Of a stretch of 43,847 bases of DNA, positions 23,664 through 33,238 are shown piece by piece (position 1 is the first letter of the stretch; every line of letters starts with the position of its first letter). Under the pieces are notes generated by a model. The model was not told where the DNA came from. It saw nothing but the letters and a program-made list of their open reading frames with translations, and made no database searches. Source of the stretch: Nanobdellota archaeon (GTDB taxonomy: Archaea; Aenigmatarchaeota; Aenigmatarchaeia; QMZP01); NCBI GenBank assembly GCA_018818465.1, contig JAHIRU010000009.1, positions 1-43,847 of the forward strand, read 5' to 3'. The translations under genes were made by a program, and so were the position numbers.

Positions 23664-23981
23664 CTATTCCCAGACTTCTTCAAGTTCTGAACCGATTTTT
23701 CTCATTTTAGCTATCTTGTCTTTTGCTTTGCTGATCTTTTCTTCAACTCTCATTCTCTTAGCATCCAGATTTGTTTCTCTAGCAACAAGCTGTGATATTT
23801 TGTCTCTTAATTTCAACTGGTTGTCTTGCACTATTTTTATGTCCTCTTTCATTGTGCTAAGCGATGCAGTAAGAGTCTTTTTTTCCATATTCAATTTGTT
23901 TAGTTCTCCTTTCAGATCAGAAAATATCTTTGATGGACTGGATTTATCTCTTTCTCCAGCAGTTTTTGCCTTAGTTACCAT
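23664..23981 (-). CDS. Cytoplasmic coiled-coil protein of the fibre operon
   Basis: This 105-residue protein lacks a signal peptide. From residue ~20 to the end it is a continuous heptad-like coiled coil (FSDLKGELNKLNMEKKTLTA, KLRDKISQLVARETNLDAKR), highly charged. It starts directly at the stop of the membrane-anchored gene 23982-25610, so it is the last gene of the operon. It may bind the cytoplasmic basic tail of that membrane protein; that is inference from order and topology. Confidence 0.65.
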   Translation of the reverse strand: MVTKAKTAGERDKSSPSKIFSDLKGELNKLNMEKKTLTASLSTMKEDIKIVQDNQLKLRDKISQLVARETNLDAKRMRVEEKISKAKDKIAKMRKIGSELEEVWE

Positions 23982-25610
23982 CTAGTCACCACCTCTTAAC
24001 TTCTTATTTATTCTTTGTTTCGATTTCCAATAAATATGTTCTGTTATTAAACCATCTTTTTTGGCCTTTTCAAGATCTCTGAGTATTCTTTGAAGCTTTC
24101 TTTTGTCAGCTTCTGTTAATTTAGGCTTTAAAACTTTTTCCCTAAGATCTTTCACTTCCTCGTGTATCAGAGCTCTCTTTTCTGTTGTTACCTTCTTGAG
24201 CTCCTTCTTTTTGTGCCTATAATATAATATAGCTACAATGGTTAATAAAATAATTACTATTATTATGAAAATTAATGTCCACCACCAAGGAATAGGCTCA
24301 AATTCGTACCACTCTCTGACATTAACTATTACATCTTCCGATAGCTGCTTGTCGTCATACTTTCCAAATATCATAAAGCCAAACACGCCTGCTTTTGTCG
24401 GAGTTATGTTGAATGCATAGTTTACTCTCTCAAAAGCTGGAATGTTTATTTCTAGTTCTTTTGGTTCAAGATTCCAGTCTTCTGGAACAACCAAAGAAAG
24501 CGTTACATTCTTGTCTCTGAACAAGCTGTTCTCAACCATTACGTATATTGTGCTTTCATGATCTCTTCTCAATTCAGGTATCTCTACATCAACTATTTTT
24601 ATTATAGCTCCTTTTGGCCAATCAACTATTTCTAGATTTACTAGTTCTCTTTCAGTATCCTGATCAGAATCAACATGAATAAAGAGCCTATAAACCTTTT
24701 TTTCTGCATCATCAGGTATTTTGAATTTTATTATAAAGGTTTCTTCTTCTCCAGGGGTAATATCTGTTTCTACTGGATCAACAGTGTACCAGTTTATGTC
24801 AATCCCGTCTAATGTGACATAGACATCAGTTAATGCACCGTCACCAATGTTCTTCACTTTTACATATTCGTATTCAATTCCGCCCTGCTCTATTGTCATG
24901 GATTTTGGGTATTCTGTTATATTTATTTGGCCTCTGACTGATGGCGTACCTCCTCCGCCACCTCCGCCAGTACCGCTTCCAGTGCCTGCTGGCGGATTGT
25001 CCCAGTACAGTGTGTCCAGCATGCCGGGAGGCGTGACATTGAACAGCGCTCCGCTTGCCGCTTCGTCAGATGTGTTTACATAGTACCACATCGTGGTTTT
25101 TGCTGTTATGGATGCATCAAAAAAATTAACACCATATACTCCTGCTATCGGATAATTATATGTCATTTGAAGGGCATTCCATGTGGGGGTTGTTCTCCAA
25201 TAAAATGTAGCATTGAGCGTAGTGTTGCTCTGCTCTGCATCAAAAACATAAACCCAAAAATTCACGCTCTCTCCTGGAGCTGGATTGTTTTTATCTCTAT
25301 CTATATATGAACCAAGAAGAGGAACCCATTCTTTATAATAAGGGTTTTTATTGGCTGTAGTAGACGTGTTTGGCGCCCAAAACCCCCAATAGATAGTATA
25401 ATTATTGTCATTCGCACTGGACACAACTGATTGGCCTGCTGTAAATTCTGCATTGTAATCACCGTCTGTTACATTACCGCCTCCAGAACCCTGAACATCT
25501 GGATACAATATGAATTCACTATCAGACATTTCTGTTGCGCAGATTGTTTGTACTAAAAGAACGAGCGATAAAAAAAATATCAGAATCAGCTGTAAAGAAG
25601 CAGCTTTCAT
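23982..25610 (-). CDS. Surface protein with signal peptide, beta domains and C-terminal membrane anchor
   Basis: The 542-residue protein has a signal peptide (residues ~1-26) and an extracellular strand-rich region including AEFTAGQSVVSSANDNNYTI. A Gly/Ser/Thr linker lies near 210-225, and two Ig/CARDB-like beta domains lie at about 230-430. A transmembrane helix spans ~440-463 (LIFIIIVIILLTIVAILYY). An 80-residue, strongly charged, helical cytoplasmic tail ends in KINKKLRGGD-like sequence. Many N-x-S/T sites suggest glycosylation. A GGGAGGT site inside the end of the giant upstream gene couples the two. It is probably the membrane anchor of the giant repeat protein. Confidence 0.72.
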   Translation of the reverse strand: MKAASLQLILIFFLSLVLLVQTICATEMSDSEFILYPDVQGSGGGNVTDGDYNAEFTAGQSVVSSANDNNYTIYWGFWAPNTSTTANKNPYYKEWVPLLGSYIDRDKNNPAPGESVNFWVYVFDAEQSNTTLNATFYWRTTPTWNALQMTYNYPIAGVYGVNFFDASITAKTTMWYYVNTSDEAASGALFNVTPPGMLDTLYWDNPPAGTGSGTGGGGGGGTPSVRGQINITEYPKSMTIEQGGIEYEYVKVKNIGDGALTDVYVTLDGIDINWYTVDPVETDITPGEEETFIIKFKIPDDAEKKVYRLFIHVDSDQDTERELVNLEIVDWPKGAIIKIVDVEIPELRRDHESTIYVMVENSLFRDKNVTLSLVVPEDWNLEPKELEINIPAFERVNYAFNITPTKAGVFGFMIFGKYDDKQLSEDVIVNVREWYEFEPIPWWWTLIFIIIVIILLTIVAILYYRHKKKELKKVTTEKRALIHEEVKDLREKVLKPKLTEADKRKLQRILRDLEKAKKDGLITEHIYWKSKQRINKKLRGGD

Positions 25611-25613
25611 TAT

Positions 25614-28600
25614 TTACCTCCCATACCTATACCAGAATCTGTAAGTTGTCGTTCCAACTGGTGGATTAACTGAACCAAAATCAACAGTCGCTTTCTGTGC
25701 ATCAACAGTAGGGATTGCTATTGGCAGACTGTTTATTGTCAGCTTGAATACATCACCAGTTGCTGATAATGGCCTGTTGGAAAGACCAAGCTTGTTTCCT
25801 ATGCCAACATAATACTGAGGTGATATTCCACCTATATAATTGCTAACTATTTTTGTCACGTTTGAAAATGCATAGCTTGTGTTATATGCTGTTGTTGTTG
25901 CGGTTACATCAACGGTTATTACCTCAAATATCCATCTTCCATCTGCGTCTAAACCGCTTATATTCACGTCTCCTGTTGTCTGGTCTATTCCCGATATTAC
26001 AGTCACTGTAATATCTCTTGGAACGTCTGGCTGATTTGCTATTACTGGATATAATGTTTCGTCTGCAAAACTTCGTTGTGTTATTAATTTGTCATCATCT
26101 GCCGCTGAAACCCTGTCATAAGTAGCTATTGTCGTGAATCCGCCTCTTATTCTTGTATCACTGCTCATTGTAAGGTTACCAGTCATAGTGTCGCCTGTTT
26201 CATTAACCCAACTATCTGCTACGCCTGCGTAACTTCCGCCTGATGAGCCTGTTTCAACAGTTCCATTAGACCAAATAACAACATCACCACTAGCAACAGA
26301 GTAATTGGCATCAACATTAATTGTTCCATTGCTGTATGCATAGAATCTATTATTCACGATTTCTAAATTATCAAATATACCACTTATACCTCTGAATATA
26401 TCACTGTATATTTTGCCCCACCATACGCTATCTGAGCCTATCCAGTAAGTTTTGTTCGCATCAAGGCTGGTCATATTATCGCCAGTAGTGTTAACGAATG
26501 TGTCTACTACTCCAGCATAACTTCCGCCAGACGAACCTGTTTCAATTGTGCCGTTACTCCATATGACAACGTCACCACCAAACACAGAGAAGTTTCCGCC
26601 CATGCTGATTGAACCGTTAGCATACAGCCACAACACATCGGATATGTTCAGTGAACCTGTCATTGTATCGCCTGTTGTGTTTACCCAATTATCAGCTACA
26701 CCAGTGTAACTGGATGATGATCCAGTTTCTATAGTGCCGTTGGACCATATGACTACGTCACCGCCTGATGCAGTAACATTGCCGACAGTCATTGTATCGA
26801 ATATGGCATTAACTGCGCGGATAGCGTCTGTCAGAATCTTTCCCCACCAAACACTGTCTGAACCAATCCAATACGTTTTGTTTGCATCAAGGCTTGTCAT
26901 ATTGTCGCCTGTAGTGTTAACGAATGTGTCTGTTAGTCCACCGTAAATTGTATCACTATCAACTACCTCAACTGTGCCATTGGACCATATGACTACGCCA
27001 GTTGGAACTGAATAGTTGCCATCAACATTAATCGATCCGTTAGGGTACAGGTATATCTTGCCTGAGATGTTGAGTTCCCCGGTCATATAATCGCCTGTCT
27101 CATTTACCCAATCATCTGCTACGCCACTGTAAATGGTATCAGCGTCTGTACCACATACAATATTACCACCTGCAACTGTTTCCAAACTACAGCCTTTGTA
27201 CAATATTAATTGGATACCTCCTGTGTCGTTAACAAAGAAATCACCGCTAACATTGAGCCCGTTATTAACTAATAAAGCACCGCCTGTGATATTCAAATCA
27301 CCAGTCATTGCGTCACCCGATGCATTAACGTAAGTATCACCAGTGGTTATGAATCCTGGCACACTGCTAATGTTGCCCCAAGCAAGTCTTGTCAAGAACC
27401 CGTTTATCCAGTTGCCATTCATTGTAAGGTTGCCTGTCATTGTGTCACCAGTAACATTTACCCAGTCATCAGCTACGCCGCCATAGCTGGCAGTTGCACC
27501 TGTTTCAATTGTGCCGTTACTCCATATGACAAAGTCTGTACCAACTGTAAAGTTGCCTGTTGTTTTTAGGTTAGCAGATACATTCAGGTCACCAGTCATT
27601 ATGTCACCTGTAGCATTTACTAGCAACCAATGTCTCAGAGTTATGTTTAATATGCCATCTTCTAAAGTTCCATTTAAGAACTGTTCGTCTGTTAACCATT
27701 CAGTTATCCTATAAAGTGTATTCAATCCTATTTCTGTTGTATAGCCTGCAGGCATTAGACCTCCTTGATCATTTGTGGCATATCTTGTAGCTGCATCATG
27801 ATCGTCTTGGTTTGCAAAATGCCAGCATATGTTTGTGATTGGATCGCATCCATTTAAATCTGTTAAAGTCCTATGCGAACCTATCAATGAAGCTATAATC
27901 CAAGCATCAACCGTGGCATCATAAGCATAAATCAATGATTCATCTTTCACGAAAACTGTCCAGCCTGATTGAGCTGACCTCATATCCCAGTCACCAGAAC
28001 TATTATATTCTGTTATATTGTTCTCATGTCCAGCCCATGCTCCTGTTGCTCCGCTTGATTGTGATTGTTCTGAGCTTATGCTCATGAATGAGGTGTCGTT
28101 GAACATTGTTTCGAATGTTTTATGTGCATTCAGATCTAACGCAATGTCAATTATCTGAAACTCGCGTATGGTTCCGCCGAAGAAATGTGTTGATGCAGAT
28201 GATTTCCCTCCACCTAAAAGTAATTTATCGTTTTTACCAGTATATCCTATTCCTCCATCCCCGCTATGGGCGTTCATTCCAACTTCTGTTCCAAGAGAGT
28301 CACTATGTTCTGCTGTGCCTACTAATGTTCCATTCAAATACATTGTAAAGTTGTTGTATTGGTCATTTGTGGATGTTTCACAAATTTCATTTCGGTCAGT
28401 GTCATCGCAACGGAAGACTGTTGTCACGACATAGTTGTCATGATTGGCTTCTATCGGTATTGTAAACCATTTACCACTGAATCCGTTGCTTATTGCCCAT
28501 GCTCCGCAAGTTATATTGCTGTTCTCTATATAGCAGTCCCATCCATTAACGGTTCCGCCTTCTGATGCAATGAATTGCCTTGTTGTTATGTCTGCTGATG

Positions 28601-31600
28601 TGTTGAACACTATTATATGAGTCCTGTTTCCGTATTCGCCTTCGCCCCAGTTTGATTCATAATAAGGCATGTTTTTTAGGTTGAAAGCATCATCTGTTCC
28701 GTCAAAATAAGTTCCATAGCCGTCTATCGAGGAAGCCAATGCAGGAAGTCCTACATATGTCGTGCTTCCAGAGCCTACATGCCTTGCATTGGTTGTTGAA
28801 TCCCATGAAAAGTATGAACCAGTTGGCGGAACTGCTGTAAAGTTCATGTGATAAACAAGACCGTAATTCTTTTTCCATGTGTTTTGTGCTGATGAAATAT
28901 CATACTGTGCACTTGCACCCGAGTAACCATAGTATGCGTAAATTGTTGTGTTTGCTGTGCTGTCAAGCAGGTCTAATTTTATCCAGAAAACCCCTGCAGG
29001 TATGCTTGAGTCATATAATTCCAGTTCTCCTGTTGTTATTTTTGTCTGACCGTCACTTTTTGTGAAGACAATGTCTGTGCCGTTAGCAAGTGCGTTTGTG
29101 AATACAGGGCTTCCTGGTGGGAAAGCAATCCTTATAGCATAATTACTCTCGTTTTTATATACATAAGTGCTGTCAATCTCTATTGGAACTCTATATGGCC
29201 ATCTCTGATCATACCAACTAGTCTGGCCAGCTATTATATATCTGTCTCCTACGCTTGGAGTGCCTGGTGGAGCGTTTAAATCCTTGTCCAATATAGGAAG
29301 CTTCCATGTACCGTTCAGTTGTGATGCTATTGCAGAACCAAGATATTCAAAAGCTCTTTCTGCATTTTCACTTAGCGTTGGGAAGAAATTTGCAGCATCT
29401 TTTAAGGTGACGTTTGATGCTGACAAGTTGCCTGTTATGTTGCCTAAAACAAGAAGGTTTTCATTAATTGTAACTGTATCGAATGTGGCTGTCACGCTTC
29501 TTACAATATCAGTCCATATCTTGCCAAACCATTCAGTTTGGTTGCCTAGCCAGTAGGTTTTGTTTGCGTTGACTGTTATGTTGCCTCTTAGGTCATCACC
29601 AGTTTCGTTGAGCCAATCGTCAGCAACGCCCGAATAAGATGATGATGAACCTGTTTCAACAGTTCCGTTAGACCATATCACAACGCCAGTTGGTACAGAG
29701 TAATTTCCATCAACATTGATTGTTCCGTTAGGGTACAAGTAAATATGTGCAGAAATGTTAAGTTCTCCTGTCATGTAGTCGCCAGTTGTGTTAACATAAC
29801 TATCTGTTGCACCGCCATAAATAGTATCGCTGTCAGTTGTTTCAACTGTGCCGTTAGACCATATGACAACAGTAGTCGGCACTGACAAATTACCGTCCAT
29901 TAAAATTGTTCCGTTTGGATACAGGTATATTTTATTGGATATATTGAGTTCTCCAGTCATTGTATCGCCTGTTTCATTGACCCAATCATCAGCTACGCCG
30001 CCGTAAACAGTATCGCTGTCAATTACTTCCACTGTGCCGTTAGACCAAATAACAAAGTCTGTACCAACTGTAAAGTTACCTGTTGTTTTTAGGTTAGCAG
30101 ATACATTCAGGTCACCAGTCATCACATCTCCTGATACATTAACGTAAGTATCACCAGTTGTGACAAATCCTGGTACACTGCTAATGTTGCCCCAAGCAAG
30201 TCTTGTCAAGAATCCGTTTATCCAGTTACCATTCATTGTAAGGTTACCTGTCATTGTGTCACCAGATTCATTTACCCAACTATCTGCTACGCCGCCGTAT
30301 ACGGTGTCACTGTCAATTACTTCCACAGTACCGTTAGACCAGATAACTACGCCAGTTGGGACAGACAAATTGCCATCCAAGTTGATTGTCCCGTTTGGAT
30401 ATAGGTATATTTTGCCTGATATATTGAGTTCACCTGTCATATAATCTCCGGTTTCGTTGACCCAACTGTCTGCTATGCCAGTGTAAATTGTATCATTATC
30501 AGCTACACAATGCAGTTCATCATTATCAAATCCTCTTACATAGTAACCCTCTGAACAATTAGCTGGGAAAGATGTTACATTACCCCAGGTTAAAGTTCCT
30601 ACAAAATAGTCAGCATATATATTTTTCCATTCTGCTGTAGGGCTACCTATGTCAAAAGTGCTTGTCAATTCTGGAAGAAATGTACCATTAAGATATTGGT
30701 TAGTTACAGTTGCATTTATGAAATCTCCTATTACTGTGAGATTGCCTTGTATTATTAAATCTCCAGTCATTGTGTCGCCTGTTATGTTGACCCAATCATC
30801 AGCTACGCCACCATAAATTGTGTCGCTATCCACAACTTCAACAGTACCATTGGACCAAATAACTACGCCAGTTGGGACAGACAAATTGCCATCCAAGTTG
30901 ATTGTCCCGTTTGGATATAGGTATATTTTGCCTGATATATTGAGTTCACCTGTCATATAATCTCCGGTTTCGTTAATCCAATCATCAGCTACTCCACCGT
31001 ATATTGTGTCACTATCAATTACTTCCACTGTACCGTTAGACCAGATAACAACATCACCGCCTGATGCAGTAACATTGCCAACTGTCATTGTATCGAATAT
31101 AGCATTGACTGCACGGATAGTGTCTGTCAGTATCTTGCCCCACCAAACACTGTCTGAACCAATCCAGTAAGTTGCATTAGCATCTAGGCTTGTCATGTTG
31201 TCGCCTGTAGTGTTAACGAATGTATCTGTTAGTCCACCGTAAATTGTGTCGCTGTCAATAACTTCTACTGTGCCGTTAGACCATATGACAACTCCGCTAG
31301 GAACAGAATAGTTGCCGTCAACGTTGATTGTTCCATTTGGATAAAGATAGATCTTCCCAGATATGTTAAGCTCGCCTGTCATGTAGTCTCCTGTTTCGTT
31401 AACCCAGTTATCTGCTACACCGCTATATGTTGTTCCTGCAGCTGTTTCAACTGTTCCGTTAGACCAGATGACAACATCACCGCTGAATACCGAGAAGTTA
31501 CCACCCATGCTGATTGAACCGTTAGCATAGAGCCATAATGCATCGCTGATGTTCAGTGAACCAGTCATTGTGTCGCCTGTTGTGTTGACCCAATTATCCG

Positions 31601-33146
31601 CTACGCCACCGTAAATAGTGTCATTATCAGCTACACAATGCAGTTCATCATTATCAAATCCTCTTACATAGTAACCCTCTGAACAATTGACTGGGAAGCT
31701 TGTTATATTACCCCATGTTAAAGCTCCTACAAAATAGTCAGCATATATATTTTTCCATTCTGCTGTAGGGCTACCTATGTCAAAAGTGCTTGTCAATTCT
31801 GGAAGAAATGTACCATTAAGATATTGGTTAGCTACAGTTGCATTTATGTAATCTCCTATTACTGTGAGATTGCCTTGTATTATTAAATCTCCTGTCATTG
31901 TGTCGCCTGTTATGTTAACCCAATCATCAGCTACGCCACCATATATTGTGTCACTATCCACTACCTCAACTGTGCCGTTAGACCATATAACTACGCCAGT
32001 TGGTACTCTGTAATCACCATCAACAAGGATTGTACCGTTCGGATACAAGTAAATCTTACTTGATATGTTCAACTCACCGGTCATGGTATCACCAGTTATA
32101 TTGACCCAACTATCAACTACGCCTCCATAAATTGTGTCACTATCAGTTGTTTCAATTGTGCCGTTGGACCAGATAACCACAGTTGTAGGTACAGATATGT
32201 TGCCGTCAACATTAATCGAACCGTTAGGGTATAGGTAAATATTGCCAGAAATATTCAATTCTCCAGTCATATAATCTCCGGTTTCATTGACCCAGTCATC
32301 AGCTATGCCACCATAAGAACTAGTAGCATCTGTTTCAACTGTTCCGTTACTCCATATCACAACTGCACCACCAAACACTGAGAAGTTGCCACCCATGCTG
32401 ATTGAACCGTTAGCATACAGCCACAACGCATCGGATATGTTTAATGAACCAGTCATTGTATCGCCTGTTGTGTTTATCCAGTTATCAGCTACACCACCAT
32501 AGAACTGAGTTGTTTCAATTGTGCCGTTGGACCAAATAACAGTGTCACCGCTAGGGATTGTAACATTGCCAACTCCTATGGAATCGAATAAGCCACTAAC
32601 ACCTCTGAAAATGTCGCTGTAAATTTTGCCGAACCACTCTGTTTCATTGCCTAGCCAGTATGTCTTGTTAGCATTGACAGTTAGGTTGCCTGCTAGATCA
32701 TCACCAGCGACTGCAACAAAATAACTGGAGTCTTTTCCGTCAAGCAAATCGGTGTTGTTCGTATAGAACGAATAAGCAGATGTTGTTACTCTTCTTCTTG
32801 GTGTCATTTCAGAATTGTCATTAACTTGTATGCTTAACCAATAATTTTGAGTAAAGTTTAAATCAATTGTTGTGTTGGTTCCCAAAACAATATGCCATAC
32901 ACCGTTTGTTACAGAAACGTTTAGATGGCCTTCATCCCAAATGTCTGTTCCCCCGGTTTCAGCTGTGTATATTCTGAATGTAAAATTATGTGTTCCGTTT
33001 ATTGTGTTACCTGATGTAGAATTAACAAGCCTGCCTTGCTGTGTTATGTAAGCTGGTACAGCAGATACAATTACAGGAACAATTAAGAATGACAAAAAAA
33101 CTGAAACGATAAAAATTCTTCTAAAAGAATCCTTTAAAGAATTCAT
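25614..33146 (-). CDS. Giant secreted tail-fibre-like repeat protein (2,510 residues)
   Basis: I start at ATG 33146 because a TATA-like TTTTATATG lies ~25 bases upstream, giving a leaderless mRNA. A signal peptide (residues ~1-29) and a domain with AYITQQGRLVN lead into ~23 copies of a unit centred on WVNxTGDxMTGxLNIS, each commonly followed by YLYPNGTI and VVIWSNGTVE. The GDTMTGxL motif is a hallmark of phage tail-fibre repeats. Residues ~1280-1307 and ~1699-1755 form the two halves of a DUF2793-like phage domain, split by a DUF2341 plus LamG-like lectin module (~1308-1698). The last ~140 residues form a distinct beta domain starting QPDVPRDITVTV. N-glycosylation sequons are extremely frequent. 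There is no membrane anchor; the next operon gene may supply it. Confidence 0.8.
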   Translation of the reverse strand: MNSLKDSFRRIFIVSVFLSFLIVPVIVSAVPAYITQQGRLVNSTSGNTINGTHNFTFRIYTAETGGTDIWDEGHLNVSVTNGVWHIVLGTNTTIDLNFTQNYWLSIQVNDNSEMTPRRRVTTSAYSFYTNNTDLLDGKDSSYFVAVAGDDLAGNLTVNANKTYWLGNETEWFGKIYSDIFRGVSGLFDSIGVGNVTIPSGDTVIWSNGTIETTQFYGGVADNWINTTGDTMTGSLNISDALWLYANGSISMGGNFSVFGGAVVIWSNGTVETDATSSYGGIADDWVNETGDYMTGELNISGNIYLYPNGSINVDGNISVPTTVVIWSNGTIETTDSDTIYGGVVDSWVNITGDTMTGELNISSKIYLYPNGTILVDGDYRVPTGVVIWSNGTVEVVDSDTIYGGVADDWVNITGDTMTGDLIIQGNLTVIGDYINATVANQYLNGTFLPELTSTFDIGSPTAEWKNIYADYFVGALTWGNITSFPVNCSEGYYVRGFDNDELHCVADNDTIYGGVADNWVNTTGDTMTGSLNISDALWLYANGSISMGGNFSVFSGDVVIWSNGTVETAAGTTYSGVADNWVNETGDYMTGELNISGKIYLYPNGTINVDGNYSVPSGVVIWSNGTVEVIDSDTIYGGLTDTFVNTTGDNMTSLDANATYWIGSDSVWWGKILTDTIRAVNAIFDTMTVGNVTASGGDVVIWSNGTVEVIDSDTIYGGVADDWINETGDYMTGELNISGKIYLYPNGTINLDGNLSVPTGVVIWSNGTVEVVDSDTIYGGVADDWVNITGDTMTGDLIIQGNLTVIGDFINATVTNQYLNGTFLPELTSTFDIGSPTAEWKNIYADYFVGTLTWGNVTSFPANCSEGYYVRGFDNDELHCVADNDTIYTGIADSWVNETGDYMTGELNISGKIYLYPNGTINLDGNLSVPTGVVIWSNGTVEVIDSDTVYGGVADSWVNESGDTMTGNLTMNGNWINGFLTRLAWGNISSVPGFVTTGDTYVNVSGDVMTGDLNVSANLKTTGNFTVGTDFVIWSNGTVEVIDSDTVYGGVADDWVNETGDTMTGELNISNKIYLYPNGTILMDGNLSVPTTVVIWSNGTVETTDSDTIYGGATDSYVNTTGDYMTGELNISAHIYLYPNGTINVDGNYSVPTGVVIWSNGTVETGSSSSYSGVADDWLNETGDDLRGNITVNANKTYWLGNQTEWFGKIWTDIVRSVTATFDTVTINENLLVLGNITGNLSASNVTLKDAANFFPTLSENAERAFEYLGSAIASQLNGTWKLPILDKDLNAPPGTPSVGDRYIIAGQTSWYDQRWPYRVPIEIDSTYVYKNESNYAIRIAFPPGSPVFTNALANGTDIVFTKSDGQTKITTGELELYDSSIPAGVFWIKLDLLDSTANTTIYAYYGYSGASAQYDISSAQNTWKKNYGLVYHMNFTAVPPTGSYFSWDSTTNARHVGSGSTTYVGLPALASSIDGYGTYFDGTDDAFNLKNMPYYESNWGEGEYGNRTHIIVFNTSADITTRQFIASEGGTVNGWDCYIENSNITCGAWAISNGFSGKWFTIPIEANHDNYVVTTVFRCDDTDRNEICETSTNDQYNNFTMYLNGTLVGTAEHSDSLGTEVGMNAHSGDGGIGYTGKNDKLLLGGGKSSASTHFFGGTIREFQIIDIALDLNAHKTFETMFNDTSFMSISSEQSQSSGATGAWAGHENNITEYNSSGDWDMRSAQSGWTVFVKDESLIYAYDATVDAWIIASLIGSHRTLTDLNGCDPITNICWHFANQDDHDAATRYATNDQGGLMPAGYTTEIGLNTLYRITEWLTDEQFLNGTLEDGILNITLRHWLLVNATGDIMTGDLNVSANLKTTGNFTVGTDFVIWSNGTIETGATASYGGVADDWVNVTGDTMTGNLTMNGNWINGFLTRLAWGNISSVPGFITTGDTYVNASGDAMTGDLNITGGALLVNNGLNVSGDFFVNDTGGIQLILYKGCSLETVAGGNIVCGTDADTIYSGVADDWVNETGDYMTGELNISGKIYLYPNGSINVDGNYSVPTGVVIWSNGTVEVVDSDTIYGGLTDTFVNTTGDNMTSLDANKTYWIGSDSVWWGKILTDAIRAVNAIFDTMTVGNVTASGGDVVIWSNGTIETGSSSSYTGVADNWVNTTGDTMTGSLNISDVLWLYANGSISMGGNFSVFGGDVVIWSNGTIETGSSGGSYAGVVDTFVNTTGDNMTSLDANKTYWIGSDSVWWGKIYSDIFRGISGIFDNLEIVNNRFYAYSNGTINVDANYSVASGDVVIWSNGTVETGSSGGSYAGVADSWVNETGDTMTGNLTMSSDTRIRGGFTTIATYDRVSAADDDKLITQRSFADETLYPVIANQPDVPRDITVTVISGIDQTTGDVNISGLDADGRWIFEVITVDVTATTTAYNTSYAFSNVTKIVSNYIGGISPQYYVGIGNKLGLSNRPLSATGDVFKLTINSLPIAIPTVDAQKATVDFGSVNPPVGTTTYRFWYRYGR
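30490..30880. repeat. Direct repeat copy A (~390 bp, 1,128 bp from copy B)
   Basis: Inside the giant gene this stretch matches 31618-32008 with only scattered mismatches (for example the shared AGCTACACAATGCAGTTCAT at 30501 and 31629). The constant 1,128-bp offset (376 codons) shows an in-frame duplication of a multi-repeat block. Confidence 0.8.
31618..32008. repeat. Direct repeat copy B
   Basis: Second copy of the block at 30490-30880, offset 1,128 bp. Near-identity at DNA level, above that of the other protein repeats, suggests recent duplication or gene conversion within the repeat tract. Confidence 0.8.
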
Positions 33147-33238
33147 GAATATTATATAGTTACCTAACATATAAAATTTAGTTAACTTAGTGACAACTAA
33201 CCAATTATTTTATTACTCTGTAACTTCAAAATAAAGTT

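Noticed and set aside
25614..33146. Dense direct repeats that could be mistaken for a CRISPR or satellite array
   Set aside because: They are codon-periodic repeats within one long open frame with synonymous variation, so they are protein repeats.
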